Positions 57,270 to 64,000 of a stretch of DNA of 64,000 bases are shown piece by piece. The notes beneath the pieces are model-generated. The model worked only from the letters and a program-made list of their open reading frames with translations. It did not search any database and was not told the DNA's origin. Made by a program: the position numbers and the translations under genes. The stretch is from Actinokineospora terrae (GTDB lineage: Bacteria > Actinomycetota > Actinomycetes > Mycobacteriales > Pseudonocardiaceae): positions 186,001-250,000 of the forward strand of contig NZ_FOGI01000009.1 of assembly GCF_900111175.1 (NCBI RefSeq), given 5' to 3'. Within the stretch, counting starts at the first letter, position 1, and every line of letters starts with the position of its first letter.

Positions 57270-59699
57270 ATGTCGAAGGAAAATCAGAAATCCGCCAGCG
57301 AACTCGCCAAGATACATAGTGATCCGCAATGGCGGATATCATTGATCAGATTGATCAACCTGACAGCATTGATGCGCGAGTCCATCATCGGAAGGGACTA
57401 CCGAATCTCCGATGATCTCAACAATGCAATCTACCTCACGAGGGAGGGTGATGCTATCAAGAAAACGCTCATCACAAAGCATGAAGTTCCGGCAAAGGAG
57501 GCCAAGCTCATGTGCTTCCTGGTCTTTGCATACCGAGATCTATTCGTCGATGTCGAGGCTACTAACTATGTAGCACTAGTGCGAGAGATCGGAAAGCAGG
57601 TGAAGTCGGGTTCGATTCGCCATCCGTTCGTGTTTGGTCGCGCATTGTACGATAAGGCAGCAGAACTGTTTCCAGATGAACGTCGATACCTTAGTGTTGC
57701 AGATACTATGCGCCTTCTGGACGAAACGCCCTATGGGGTTTGGCAGGCTGGCGATCTAGTTACAGGCCCATATGGGATCATTCGGTCTAAAGTGCATAGA
57801 GACCTCCCGCCCTCAACCGAGGTTCCTTTGCAACACTGTGCGGATCTCACATGCAACACGATCCATTATGTTCGTCTTTCCACGGCTTACGACGCACCTG
57901 TGAATGCGCACAGACCGAAATTGACACGACTTCTCGAGGGCGATGGAATCGAACCATCCGAGTGGAACAGATTCATTAGTGAACTAATCTACGAGAAGGT
58001 ATCAGTCCACGATGACTCCACTTTGCAACCACTTACGAACCTTCTAGGAGACGGTCTGGACGAACCAGAGCTGCGAATACTCCTAGCACGATTGCTGGAT
58101 TTGACCGGTGAAGGGTTGAGAGAAGTAGCGGCTAGTGTGGGACTTCGAGGTAAGGCAAGCTCGATGGTGGCGGAGCTTTCGCGGGCGGAACTCCTTCAGC
58201 TGACGCTTTACTGTTCAGACGATGAAATTTTGCGGAATCTAGATGAGCTTGTTCGAACGCGGGAGATAGTGGTTCCTCCAGGGGAGCAACGGAGGGCCCG
58301 GGTGAACGGACGCGAGTGGATAGGAGCATGGCAGTTGGAAGCTGTGCTCGGCCATCAGGGGGTCACTGTTCGTGCGCCAAGTTCTCGGTTGGCCGTACTT
58401 CGAATGCATCGACTTGTAAAAGCGCTATACAAGGTCGACAAGGTCGACGATATGCACAACCTCGACTGGCAACTTCGCGGCCTCGATGCAGTAACTCCAG
58501 CAGCCAAGCTAGCCGAGTATCTGCGATCGGTTAGCCCTGAAGCTGTATTGAGGAACCTGATTCTAGCTCGGCGAGAGAATGCGGAATACGCTTGTACTAC
58601 ACTTGGTCTGCCAGACATCGACCAACTCGGTGATGACGAACTTGTAGCAATGGCTCTATGGAAGCTCGGATTCAGCACAACTGAACTCGAAGTACCTCAC
58701 GGCAAGTTCTTTGAACATCTTAAAGAGATGCTGGGGCTAGCAAAGGCAGCTCAGCTTAGCTCCAGTGTAGACGAGGAGCCGATCCGTCGCGCCTCTGTGG
58801 TGCTCTACGAGAAGCTGGAGGGTCTCCTTGTAGATGTGCTGGCTTATGTGACGTGGGCGCTTATCAATGATCATTATGCGAGTGATCGGCCATTTGAGTT
58901 CCGGGGTAATCTCGAATTTGAAACCTCTTGCGCTGTTCTCAACGCAAGCTCAGCGAACGCCGGCACTAATGGCGTGGACTTCAGCGCGCCTCTGACGCTG
59001 AACCCACTGATACGCGGCCTAGGAATACTGTCTGAACATCTGGATGGGCTTCGCGAAGGATCCGAGAAGTATCTTCGCCCGAAGGATAGTATACCAGACT
59101 ATGTTCGCAGGACGAGCATACAGGAATTTCCGTTTGGGCACGTCCATCCGTTTCTTGATTTGGATGGCCGCGCGCAAAAGACAATAATCGATGGTCTTCA
59201 AAAAGTTCGTCATACCATGGAGTCGAACAATGTAGCCAGCAGTCGCAATGATCTGAGCCACTTTCGCAGATCTAGTGTGGACATGACAAAGTTAGTGGAC
59301 AGCCTTGAGGCTATGAATCAAGCGGTCGGCCTACTCGACTCGCTGGGGTTTGTCAGACTGCCGTTCATACACGAGCAGACCAAATCTGACGAATGGGGCA
59401 GGAGGACTGTAATACTCAAGTCCCCCACCGGTCAGAGGGTGTCTTTCAGTCGACCGTCGGCTTACGACTCCCTACTTCTACCACGTCTGGACGAGCCGCA
59501 GTACCTGATGCATTCGGCGACATTTGCCGAGCCCAACGAAGTCCTACGTTTCCGTCCCGGCTTTGATTCTCCTTATCAGGATATGTGGGTCGACTTTCCT
59601 AAGCGAAGGATGGCCAATCGCTCGATTGTTGCCAATCAATCCGAGTCTGGAGCGGCCAATGCCGATGGGACGAACCGTTCTAGTTCAAGGCTCGGATAG
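57270..59699 (+). CDS. Low-GC hypothetical protein with C-terminal HEPN-like RNxxxH motif
   Basis: Protein of 809 aa of unrecognised family. The base composition is clearly lower in GC (many A/T third positions) than the rest of the window, which suggests recent transfer. Mostly helical. A possible small metal site is HCADLTCNTIH (about 188-198). Near the C-terminus, DNLS-type helices include SSRNDLSHFRRSS with R659-N-D-L-S-H664, the RNxxxH signature of HEPN RNases, followed by a long helix (KLVDSLEAMNQAVGLLDSLG). The ATG at 57270 follows GGAGGA. It stands alone beside defence-type genes; a defence role is inferred. Confidence 0.82.
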   Translation: MSKENQKSASELAKIHSDPQWRISLIRLINLTALMRESIIGRDYRISDDLNNAIYLTREGDAIKKTLITKHEVPAKEAKLMCFLVFAYRDLFVDVEATNYVALVREIGKQVKSGSIRHPFVFGRALYDKAAELFPDERRYLSVADTMRLLDETPYGVWQAGDLVTGPYGIIRSKVHRDLPPSTEVPLQHCADLTCNTIHYVRLSTAYDAPVNAHRPKLTRLLEGDGIEPSEWNRFISELIYEKVSVHDDSTLQPLTNLLGDGLDEPELRILLARLLDLTGEGLREVAASVGLRGKASSMVAELSRAELLQLTLYCSDDEILRNLDELVRTREIVVPPGEQRRARVNGREWIGAWQLEAVLGHQGVTVRAPSSRLAVLRMHRLVKALYKVDKVDDMHNLDWQLRGLDAVTPAAKLAEYLRSVSPEAVLRNLILARRENAEYACTTLGLPDIDQLGDDELVAMALWKLGFSTTELEVPHGKFFEHLKEMLGLAKAAQLSSSVDEEPIRRASVVLYEKLEGLLVDVLAYVTWALINDHYASDRPFEFRGNLEFETSCAVLNASSANAGTNGVDFSAPLTLNPLIRGLGILSEHLDGLREGSEKYLRPKDSIPDYVRRTSIQEFPFGHVHPFLDLDGRAQKTIIDGLQKVRHTMESNNVASSRNDLSHFRRSSVDMTKLVDSLEAMNQAVGLLDSLGFVRLPFIHEQTKSDEWGRRTVILKSPTGQRVSFSRPSAYDSLLLPRLDEPQYLMHSATFAEPNEVLRFRPGFDSPYQDMWVDFPKRRMANRSIVANQSESGAANADGTNRSSSRLG

Positions 59700-59764
59700 T
59701 GGTAACCGACCTATTAGTTGAGTCAAGCGGCTAGTAGCGAGCACGCTCCGGTAGAGACTTTGAT
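59700..59764. other. Short intergenic spacer after the low-GC gene
   Basis: No feature seen apart from the boundary where composition returns towards high GC. Confidence 0.4.
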
Positions 59765-60035
59765 ACGGCCGAGAGTCAGCGACGGTCATTGCGTCAGAGG
59801 TGTCGACCGCCATCCATGACGCAGTTGTCGGGGCGAGTGAAAGTATAGATGTTTCAATGGGGTCTATGCGGAAGCGGTCATCGATTAGGATGAGGATGGT
59901 GGCGCGCTGGATCGTCGGTGGTCCAGATGAGATGTTTTGGCCGCGCGGGATGGGTGGCCCATTTGAACTCGATGTCTTTCGTTTGCGGGTGGGTGCTGAA
60001 GTGGTTGACTAGCCAGCCAGGCCGATAACGGGGCC
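59765..60035 (-). pseudogene. Decayed copy of the cupin gene at 60337-60708
   Basis: Read alongside 60341-60640, stretches such as GGCCGAG..CAGCG.ACGGTCAT, CATGACG.AGT.G.CGGGGCG and GGTCTA.GCGGAAG.GG keep the same order. The copy has many substitutions and indels, and no open cupin frame remains. It is in the same orientation as the intact gene. Confidence 0.7.
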
Positions 60036-60114
60036 AAGGCTTTAGATCCATTAAGCGCGTCTTTCTATCGACTCGACTATCTTCATGGTAGCCTACTGAA
60101 ACGGCTGGGTGCCG

Positions 60115-60244
60115 CTCATTCAGTGGCCGAATCCCCGGCTGCCAGGGCGGCTTTGGTCTGGTCGTCTAGCCAGATCATGGCTTGTTCGAGGTTGGGGGTC
60201 TGACCACGGAACTGGTCGAGGTGGTGTTCAGGGTGGGCTCACAC
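60115..60244 (-). pseudogene. Truncated copy of the 3' part of the gene at 61618-62040
   Basis: The sequence starts with TCATTCAGTGGCCG and runs to GTGGTGTTCAGGGTGGGCTC, matching 61617-61745 almost base for base at both ends. Only about the last 40 codons of the gene are present. Confidence 0.75.
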
Positions 60245-60336
60245 TTAGTTTGGTCTTTAATGCCAGACTAGGTGCTGATGCCAGCACTGATTAGGGTTTC
60301 CGCCGGTCTTGCGCCGGATTGCTGTCGGTGGAGTGG

Positions 60337-60708
60337 CTAAGCGGCCGAGGGCCAGCGGACGGTCATGACGATGGAGTCGGCGAGGGCTTCCCAGGAGTGG
60401 TCGACTCCGGCGCCCCACATGACGTAGTCGCCGGGGCGGGTCATGGCGTGGTGGCCGCCGGTGAGGTCTACGCGGAAGTGGCCGCTGACCAGGACGACCA
60501 GGGTCGTGCGTTGGTCGTCGGAGGTCCATTCGGGGCGCTTGTCGCCTGCTGGGTGGGTGCCCCATTTGACCTCGACGTCCTTGGAGGAGCGGACGCCTTC
60601 GGATGGGTCGATGAAGTGGCCGACTAGCCAGCCGCGGGTGTTGGTGGTGTCGTCGGCGGCGTTGCCGCTGGTCCAACGTTGGGTGGGGTCGTTTGGTGTG
60701 GGATGCAT
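60337..60708 (-). CDS. Small cupin-fold protein
   Basis: Protein of 123 aa. DVEVKWGTHPAGDKRPEWTS precedes TTLVVLVSGHFRVDLTGGHH and RPGDYVMWGAGVDHSWEAL, the two conserved halves of a single-domain cupin barrel. Several His residues could bind a metal. It is divergent from a creatininase-family gene, with 187 bases between, and the pair may belong to one pathway; substrate unknown. A decayed copy lies about 570 bases to the left. Confidence 0.8.
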   Translation of the reverse strand: MHPTPNDPTQRWTSGNAADDTTNTRGWLVGHFIDPSEGVRSSKDVEVKWGTHPAGDKRPEWTSDDQRTTLVVLVSGHFRVDLTGGHHAMTRPGDYVMWGAGVDHSWEALADSIVMTVRWPSAA

Positions 60709-60895
60709 TGGCGGGATTCTAGGGTGGAAGCGAGGGCATTGTCGGAGCTGCGGCGCAGTGGTGCCGTTGAGTTCGGCGCAACTGGGGATGTGTGTAGGGC
60801 GCAGTCGGGGGAAGTGGGGGTGTAGTGCTGTGCGTGGGGTTGGGGGTGTAGCTAGGGTCGCTGCGTCTTGGTGGTAGCGATTGCGGGGTGTTGGT

Positions 60896-61603
60896 GTGCT
60901 TACTGATTGGACTTCTCGGGATGCGGGTCGGTGGAATTCCGAGGTTGCGGTGATGGCGGTGGGGAGTTTTGAGCAGCATGGGGGGCATTTGCCGTTGGTG
61001 ACGGATACGGTTGTTGCTGAGGTGATTGCGCAACGGTTGGCGGAGAGGTATGGGTTGTTTCGGTTGCCGCCGGTGACGATGTCGTGTTCGCATGAGCATG
61101 AGGGGTATCCGGGGACGGTGAGTCTCAGTGCGTCGACGGTGATCGCGATTATTCGGGATGTGCGGGCGTCGTTGGCTGAGGTGCATACGAACACGCGTCT
61201 GGTGTTGGTGAATGGACATGGCGGTAACTATGTGTTGTCGAATATCGCGCAAGAGGCGAATCTGATCGGGCCGTCGATGGCGTTGTTCCCTGGGCGGCGC
61301 GATGTGGAGGTGGCGCGGGAGGCAGCGGGGATGGAGTCGACGGCGAGTGAGGACATGCATGGTGGGGAGTGGGAGACCTCGATCCTCTTGCATGCGTATC
61401 CGGAGCTGGTGCGGCCCAGCTACAGGGAGGCCGACTACGAGGCGCCGGAGCGGCCGTACTTCCATCTGACGGGGATGGCGGGGTACTCGAAGACGGGGAT
61501 CATCGGGTACCCGTCTAAGGCAACCGCGGACAAGGGGGCCAGGGCGCTGGACTCGCTGACCGCGTCGTTCCGGGGAATCCATGACCTTCTGGTGGCCGAC
61601 TGA
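60896..61603 (+). CDS. Creatininase-family amidohydrolase
   Basis: Protein of about 235 aa in the creatininase/MftE-like family: VAVMAVGSFEQHGGHLPLVTD (metal ligands Glu, His, Asp), SCSHEHEGYPGTVSLSAST, LVLVNGHGGNYVLSNIAQE and ASEDMHGGEWETSILL. These metalloenzymes hydrolyse amides, including creatinine, formamides and, in MftE, a peptide bond. No other mycofactocin gene is nearby, so the substrate is open. The GTG at 60896 is preferred over a TTG at 60881. Confidence 0.88.
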   Translation: MLTDWTSRDAGRWNSEVAVMAVGSFEQHGGHLPLVTDTVVAEVIAQRLAERYGLFRLPPVTMSCSHEHEGYPGTVSLSASTVIAIIRDVRASLAEVHTNTRLVLVNGHGGNYVLSNIAQEANLIGPSMALFPGRRDVEVAREAAGMESTASEDMHGGEWETSILLHAYPELVRPSYREADYEAPERPYFHLTGMAGYSKTGIIGYPSKATADKGARALDSLTASFRGIHDLLVAD

Positions 61604-61617
61604 CAGGCCACATGCGG

Positions 61618-62040
61618 TCATTCAGTGGCCGCATGCCTGGCTGTCAGGGCGGTTGATGCCTGCTCGTGGAGCCAGAGCAAGGTCTGGTCAGGGCTAAGAG
61701 CCTGGTCTCGGAACTTGTCCAAGTGGTGTTCGGGGTGGGCGCACACCTGGACCTCGGTGCGGTCGGGGAGTCGGCCGTGGACCTGGATCTTGGCTGTGTA
61801 GTCGTCTGTTTCGCCGAGAAGTCTGGGTTGTGGGTTGGTGAGGGTGTTGGCCCAGTGCAGGAGGGTTGCGGCGATGATGGGCAGGCTCTCGGAGTGGATC
61901 ATCACCCGCGCGTAGTCGCTGGGGCGTCCACCCACGGACAGAGTGATGAGGTGCGGGGTGGGCAGTGAGTAGGTGATCAGGTGCTGGTCGAGTGCGCTGG
62001 TCATCCTGGTGAGGGCTGCGGTGATGGCGGTGCGGCTCAC
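61618..62040 (-). CDS. Hypothetical protein typical of actinomycete mobile DNA
   Basis: Protein of 140 aa without a recognised catalytic motif: ITLSVGGRPSDYARVMIHSE, LLHWANTLTNPQPRLLGETD, KIQVHGRLPDRTEVQVCAHP and a C-terminal Ala-rich helix. The sequence looks like small orphan proteins found with helix-turn-helix regulators on actinomycete integrative elements (impression only). A truncated copy of its 3' end is at 60115-60244. Confidence 0.65.
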   Translation of the reverse strand: MSRTAITAALTRMTSALDQHLITYSLPTPHLITLSVGGRPSDYARVMIHSESLPIIAATLLHWANTLTNPQPRLLGETDDYTAKIQVHGRLPDRTEVQVCAHPEHHLDKFRDQALSPDQTLLWLHEQASTALTARHAATE

Positions 62041-62069
62041 TGCGGGGGTGTGCTTTCTGCGGGTGGGTG

Positions 62070-62927
62070 TCAGGCGGGGATGCGCTGGGTTCGGTAGTCG
62101 GCGAGTGCGCCGAGCGGGCGGCTCTGGCGAGCGAGGTCGGTGAGGAGCGATTCGTAGATGCGGACGGTGTGGGGTTCTTCGGTGTAGAGGTTCGCGGTGT
62201 GTGTCGGTAGGTGGAGGACCTTGGCGCGGCTTGTGGTGGTGAGCAGTTGGAAGGGTGTTGTGAGGTGGGGGCTGGCGAGGGCGGGGAGGTCGAGCACCCG
62301 GATGGAGATGGTGGGGGCCGAGGCGAGGGTGTGGAGGTGGTGGAGTTGGTCGGGGAAGACCTTCTCGCGGTTCGCGGCGGTGAAGAGGGCCAGGTTGCTG
62401 AGGATGACGGTGATGGCGGGCGGCGTTGTCCTGGTGAGTAGTCGGCGGCGTGCGTGGTGGGTGGCGAGGTGTGCGGGGATGGTGTCGGCGGGGACCAGGG
62501 GTGACGCGGTGAGTAGGGCGTGGTGGTAGTCGGGGGTGTGGACGATGTCGGGTAGGGACGTCGGGGTGTAGTAGGTGATGGCGGTGGAGTCGTGTTCGAG
62601 GTCGGTGAGGGTGTTGGCGTAGAGGCCGGTGTCGTGGTGGTCGTGCCAGTGACGCGGGGTGTGGTGGTCGGCGGCGAGTGCTAGGAGTTGGTCGCGGTCG
62701 GTGCGGTGGGTGTGGCCGCAGGCGATGAGCAGGTGCACGAGGTCTGCTGGCGGGATGTGGCGTTGGCCGTTGACGTAGCGGGACAGGGTGGCGGGGTGCC
62801 AGCCCAGGTGGCGGGCGAGGTCGTTGTTGGTGTGGCCTGCGTCGGTCATGATGCGGCGGAGTTCACGACCGAGGATCCAGGTTCGTAGGGATGTGGCAGA
62901 ACTGGGGCCGCGGTGGCTGGTGGGCAT
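62070..62927 (-). CDS. Helix-turn-helix regulator with DUF5753-like C-terminal part
   Basis: Regulator of 285 aa. The helix-turn-helix is at about 20-65 (RRIMTDAGHTNNDLARHLGW, HPATLSRYVNGQRHIPPADL). The remaining part has the DUF5753/Scr1 layout (ITYYTPTSLPDIVHTPDYHHALLT, NREKVFPDQLHHLHTLASAP, VRIYESLLTDLARQSRPLG). The protein is unusually rich in His and Thr, so the DNA is dominated by CAC and ACC codons. It differs strongly from the DUF5753 protein at 16691-17539. Confidence 0.83.
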   Translation of the reverse strand: MPTSHRGPSSATSLRTWILGRELRRIMTDAGHTNNDLARHLGWHPATLSRYVNGQRHIPPADLVHLLIACGHTHRTDRDQLLALAADHHTPRHWHDHHDTGLYANTLTDLEHDSTAITYYTPTSLPDIVHTPDYHHALLTASPLVPADTIPAHLATHHARRRLLTRTTPPAITVILSNLALFTAANREKVFPDQLHHLHTLASAPTISIRVLDLPALASPHLTTPFQLLTTTSRAKVLHLPTHTANLYTEEPHTVRIYESLLTDLARQSRPLGALADYRTQRIPA

Positions 62928-62951
62928 GGGCGGACATCCTGGGTTCGGCGG

Positions 62952-63323
62952 TTACCGCTTCGGCTGGTCTGGGTTGAGTGCCGTGTGGATCTCATCGAGG
63001 CGTTGGCGCAACGCCAAGACGTGTTGTTCCACAACAAGCAGGCGGGCGAGTGGGTCCAGCCGGGGTAGTGGAGAGGTTTCGCGGCTGGGTGGCGTTCGTC
63101 CGGTGAGGACTGCGGCGAGGTGGCCAGGGTGAAGTTCGAGGGCGACGGAGAGCGCTTCCAGGGTTCGGCTGTTTCGCCTGCGTTGGACGGTGTTGTACTG
63201 GAGCTCGCGGATGGTGGCGGGGGCGACCTGTGACCGTTCGGCGAGCGCCAGTTGGGACAGTCGGAGTTCGCGTGTCCGGGCGCTGATGGTGCGGGCGACC
63301 GCGTTCCAGTTTCTGGCCGTCAT
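62952..63323 (-). CDS. XRE-family helix-turn-helix regulator, paralogue of 49054-49431
   Basis: Protein of 123 aa. NWNAVARTISARTRELRLSQ, LALAERSQVAPATIRELQYN and TLEALSVALELHPGHLAAVL align closely with the regulator at 49054-49431, including the following Pro-rich linker and C-terminal coiled coil (LVVEQHVLALRQRLDEIHTA). Its ATG overlaps the stop of the gene upstream (ATGA). Confidence 0.87.
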   Translation of the reverse strand: MTARNWNAVARTISARTRELRLSQLALAERSQVAPATIRELQYNTVQRRRNSRTLEALSVALELHPGHLAAVLTGRTPPSRETSPLPRLDPLARLLVVEQHVLALRQRLDEIHTALNPDQPKR

Positions 63324-63775
63324 GAGACCGCTTTGTGGTGGGTGATGGGCATTCGGTCGGCTAGCTCGCCGGTGATCACTGCTAGGGCCGTGGCGGTGTG
63401 GTGGTGGTAGGTGAGAGTGAGTTGGTGGTTGCGGGTGGCGCTGGTCATGGTGATGCCGTCGGGCGCGTGGGTGACGGTGAGTCTTGTTCCGGTGCTGGTG
63501 AAGGTGGCCGTTCGTCCCTGGGTGTGGCAGACGGCGGTCAGGCGCACGGTGTCGGTTCGGGTGAGTACGACGCTGTAGGTGGGGATGGCGGCGGGGTGGA
63601 GGTGCGCGGTGGACAGACCGGGGTCGAGATCGAAGATCGTGGTCGCTTGCGTGCCATCGGGGAGTTCGGCTTTGAGGCACCAGCGGTGGGCGAAGTGGTC
63701 GAAGACGGGGCCGTGGCGGACGATGAGTGCTTCGGCTTGTGGGGTGGGGCCGGTGGGTCGTCCGCGCGGGGGCAT
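63320..63775 (-). CDS. Hypothetical protein, Thr/His-rich
   Basis: Protein of 151 aa. VFDHFAHRWCLKAELPDGTQ, YSVVLTRTDTVRLTAVCHTQ and LTLTYHHHTATALAVITGEL suggest a beta-rich fold; no family recognised. It overlaps the XRE start by four bases and follows the gene at 63778 by two bases, so the three are probably one transcript. Confidence 0.65.
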   Translation of the reverse strand: MPPRGRPTGPTPQAEALIVRHGPVFDHFAHRWCLKAELPDGTQATTIFDLDPGLSTAHLHPAAIPTYSVVLTRTDTVRLTAVCHTQGRTATFTSTGTRLTVTHAPDGITMTSATRNHQLTLTYHHHTATALAVITGELADRMPITHHKAVS

Positions 63776-63777
63776 GG

Positions 63778-64000
63778 TCAGTCCACGATGGTGCAGTCGC
63801 CGAGCAAGCGGACGAGGTTGTGGGCCAGGGTCCACACGACGGCGGGGTCGGTGTAGTCGAGTAGGACTTGCTCGCCGGGGGTGATGCCGGTGCGGCCGGG
63901 GTGGAACTGGAGGCCCTGGATTCCGGAGATGTCGTGTTGGCGGGATCGGATGACGATGTGGCCGCGGCGTAGGGCTGGGCAGTGTTGGGTGGCCACGTCG
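63778..64000 (-). CDS. Hypothetical protein, cut by window edge
   Basis: At least 72 codons: HCPALRRGHIVIRSRQHDIS, GLQFHPGRTGITPGEQVLLD and VVWTLAHNLVRLLGDCTIVD, then TGA. A GTG at 63996 is possible, but the frame is open to the edge, so the true start may lie outside. Same strand and tight spacing with the two genes downstream. Confidence 0.6.
   Translation of the reverse strand, partial: DVATQHCPALRRGHIVIRSRQHDISGIQGLQFHPGRTGITPGEQVLLDYTDPAVVWTLAHNLVRLLGDCTIVD

Noticed and set aside
60896..61603. MftE of a mycofactocin cluster
   Set aside because: No mftA, mftB, mftC or other mycofactocin gene is within reach, so only the wider creatininase family is supported.

Overview
The window is high-GC DNA with many GTG starts, WXG100/PE/PPE/EspG-type genes, a SigE-family sigma factor, DUF5753-type helix-turn-helix regulators and the purC / purSQL / SCP2-like-purF-purM gene order of Actinobacteria. 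This points to a filamentous actinomycete, most likely of the Pseudonocardiales (inference from gene content; no rRNA is present). I saw no tRNA, rRNA or CRISPR array.

Layout. 0-9.2 kb: an old-yellow-enzyme oxidoreductase cut by the window edge, a tripartite tricarboxylate transporter (TctCBA) divergent from a CitA/CitB-like two-component system, a GGQ ribosome-rescue factor, an ArsR-SRPBCC fusion regulator, and a SigE-type sigma factor with a membrane protein. 9.5-13.4 kb: purM, purF and an SCP2-like protein, with a VTT/DedA-like membrane protein. 13.4-21.8 kb: two ESX (type VII secretion) satellite clusters without core machinery. The first has PE-like, PPE-like and EspG genes. The second has WXG100-like, EspG-like, alpha/beta-hydrolase and lipoprotein genes in one tightly coupled operon. 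21.9-26 kb: a pentapeptide-like membrane protein, a GH25 muramidase and a PAS-GGDEF-EAL protein. 26-29.3 kb: the purSQL operon. 29.5-45.9 kb: a DUF3800-like protein, an epimerase, a 1,876-residue LAxTG-anchored repeat protein, a DUF2334 deacetylase-like protein, purC, an SAM hydrolase, two tandem subtilases, an MBL hydrolase, an aldehyde dehydrogenase and an excalibur lipoprotein.

45.9-64 kb is accessory DNA. It starts with a DNA methyltransferase, a PD-(D/E)XK nuclease and a DUF4365 nuclease-like protein, followed by an XRE regulator flanked by repeated palindromes. About 1.8 kb of gene remnants follows. Next is a two-gene operon of an SNF2 helicase and a GmrSD-type nuclease fused to a methyltransferase-dead alkyltransferase-like domain. 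A serine-recombinase-like relic and a clearly lower-GC 809-residue protein with a C-terminal HEPN-type RNxxxH motif come after it. The right end has a decayed partial duplication, a cupin, a creatininase-family enzyme and several helix-turn-helix and hypothetical genes typical of actinomycete mobile DNA.

The best candidates for undescribed biology are the SNF2 + GmrSD-ATL operon, the low-GC HEPN protein, the type VII hydrolase/lipoprotein module (a possible lipase effector and immunity pair) and the surface protein with a Cys pair in ten consecutive Ig-like repeats.
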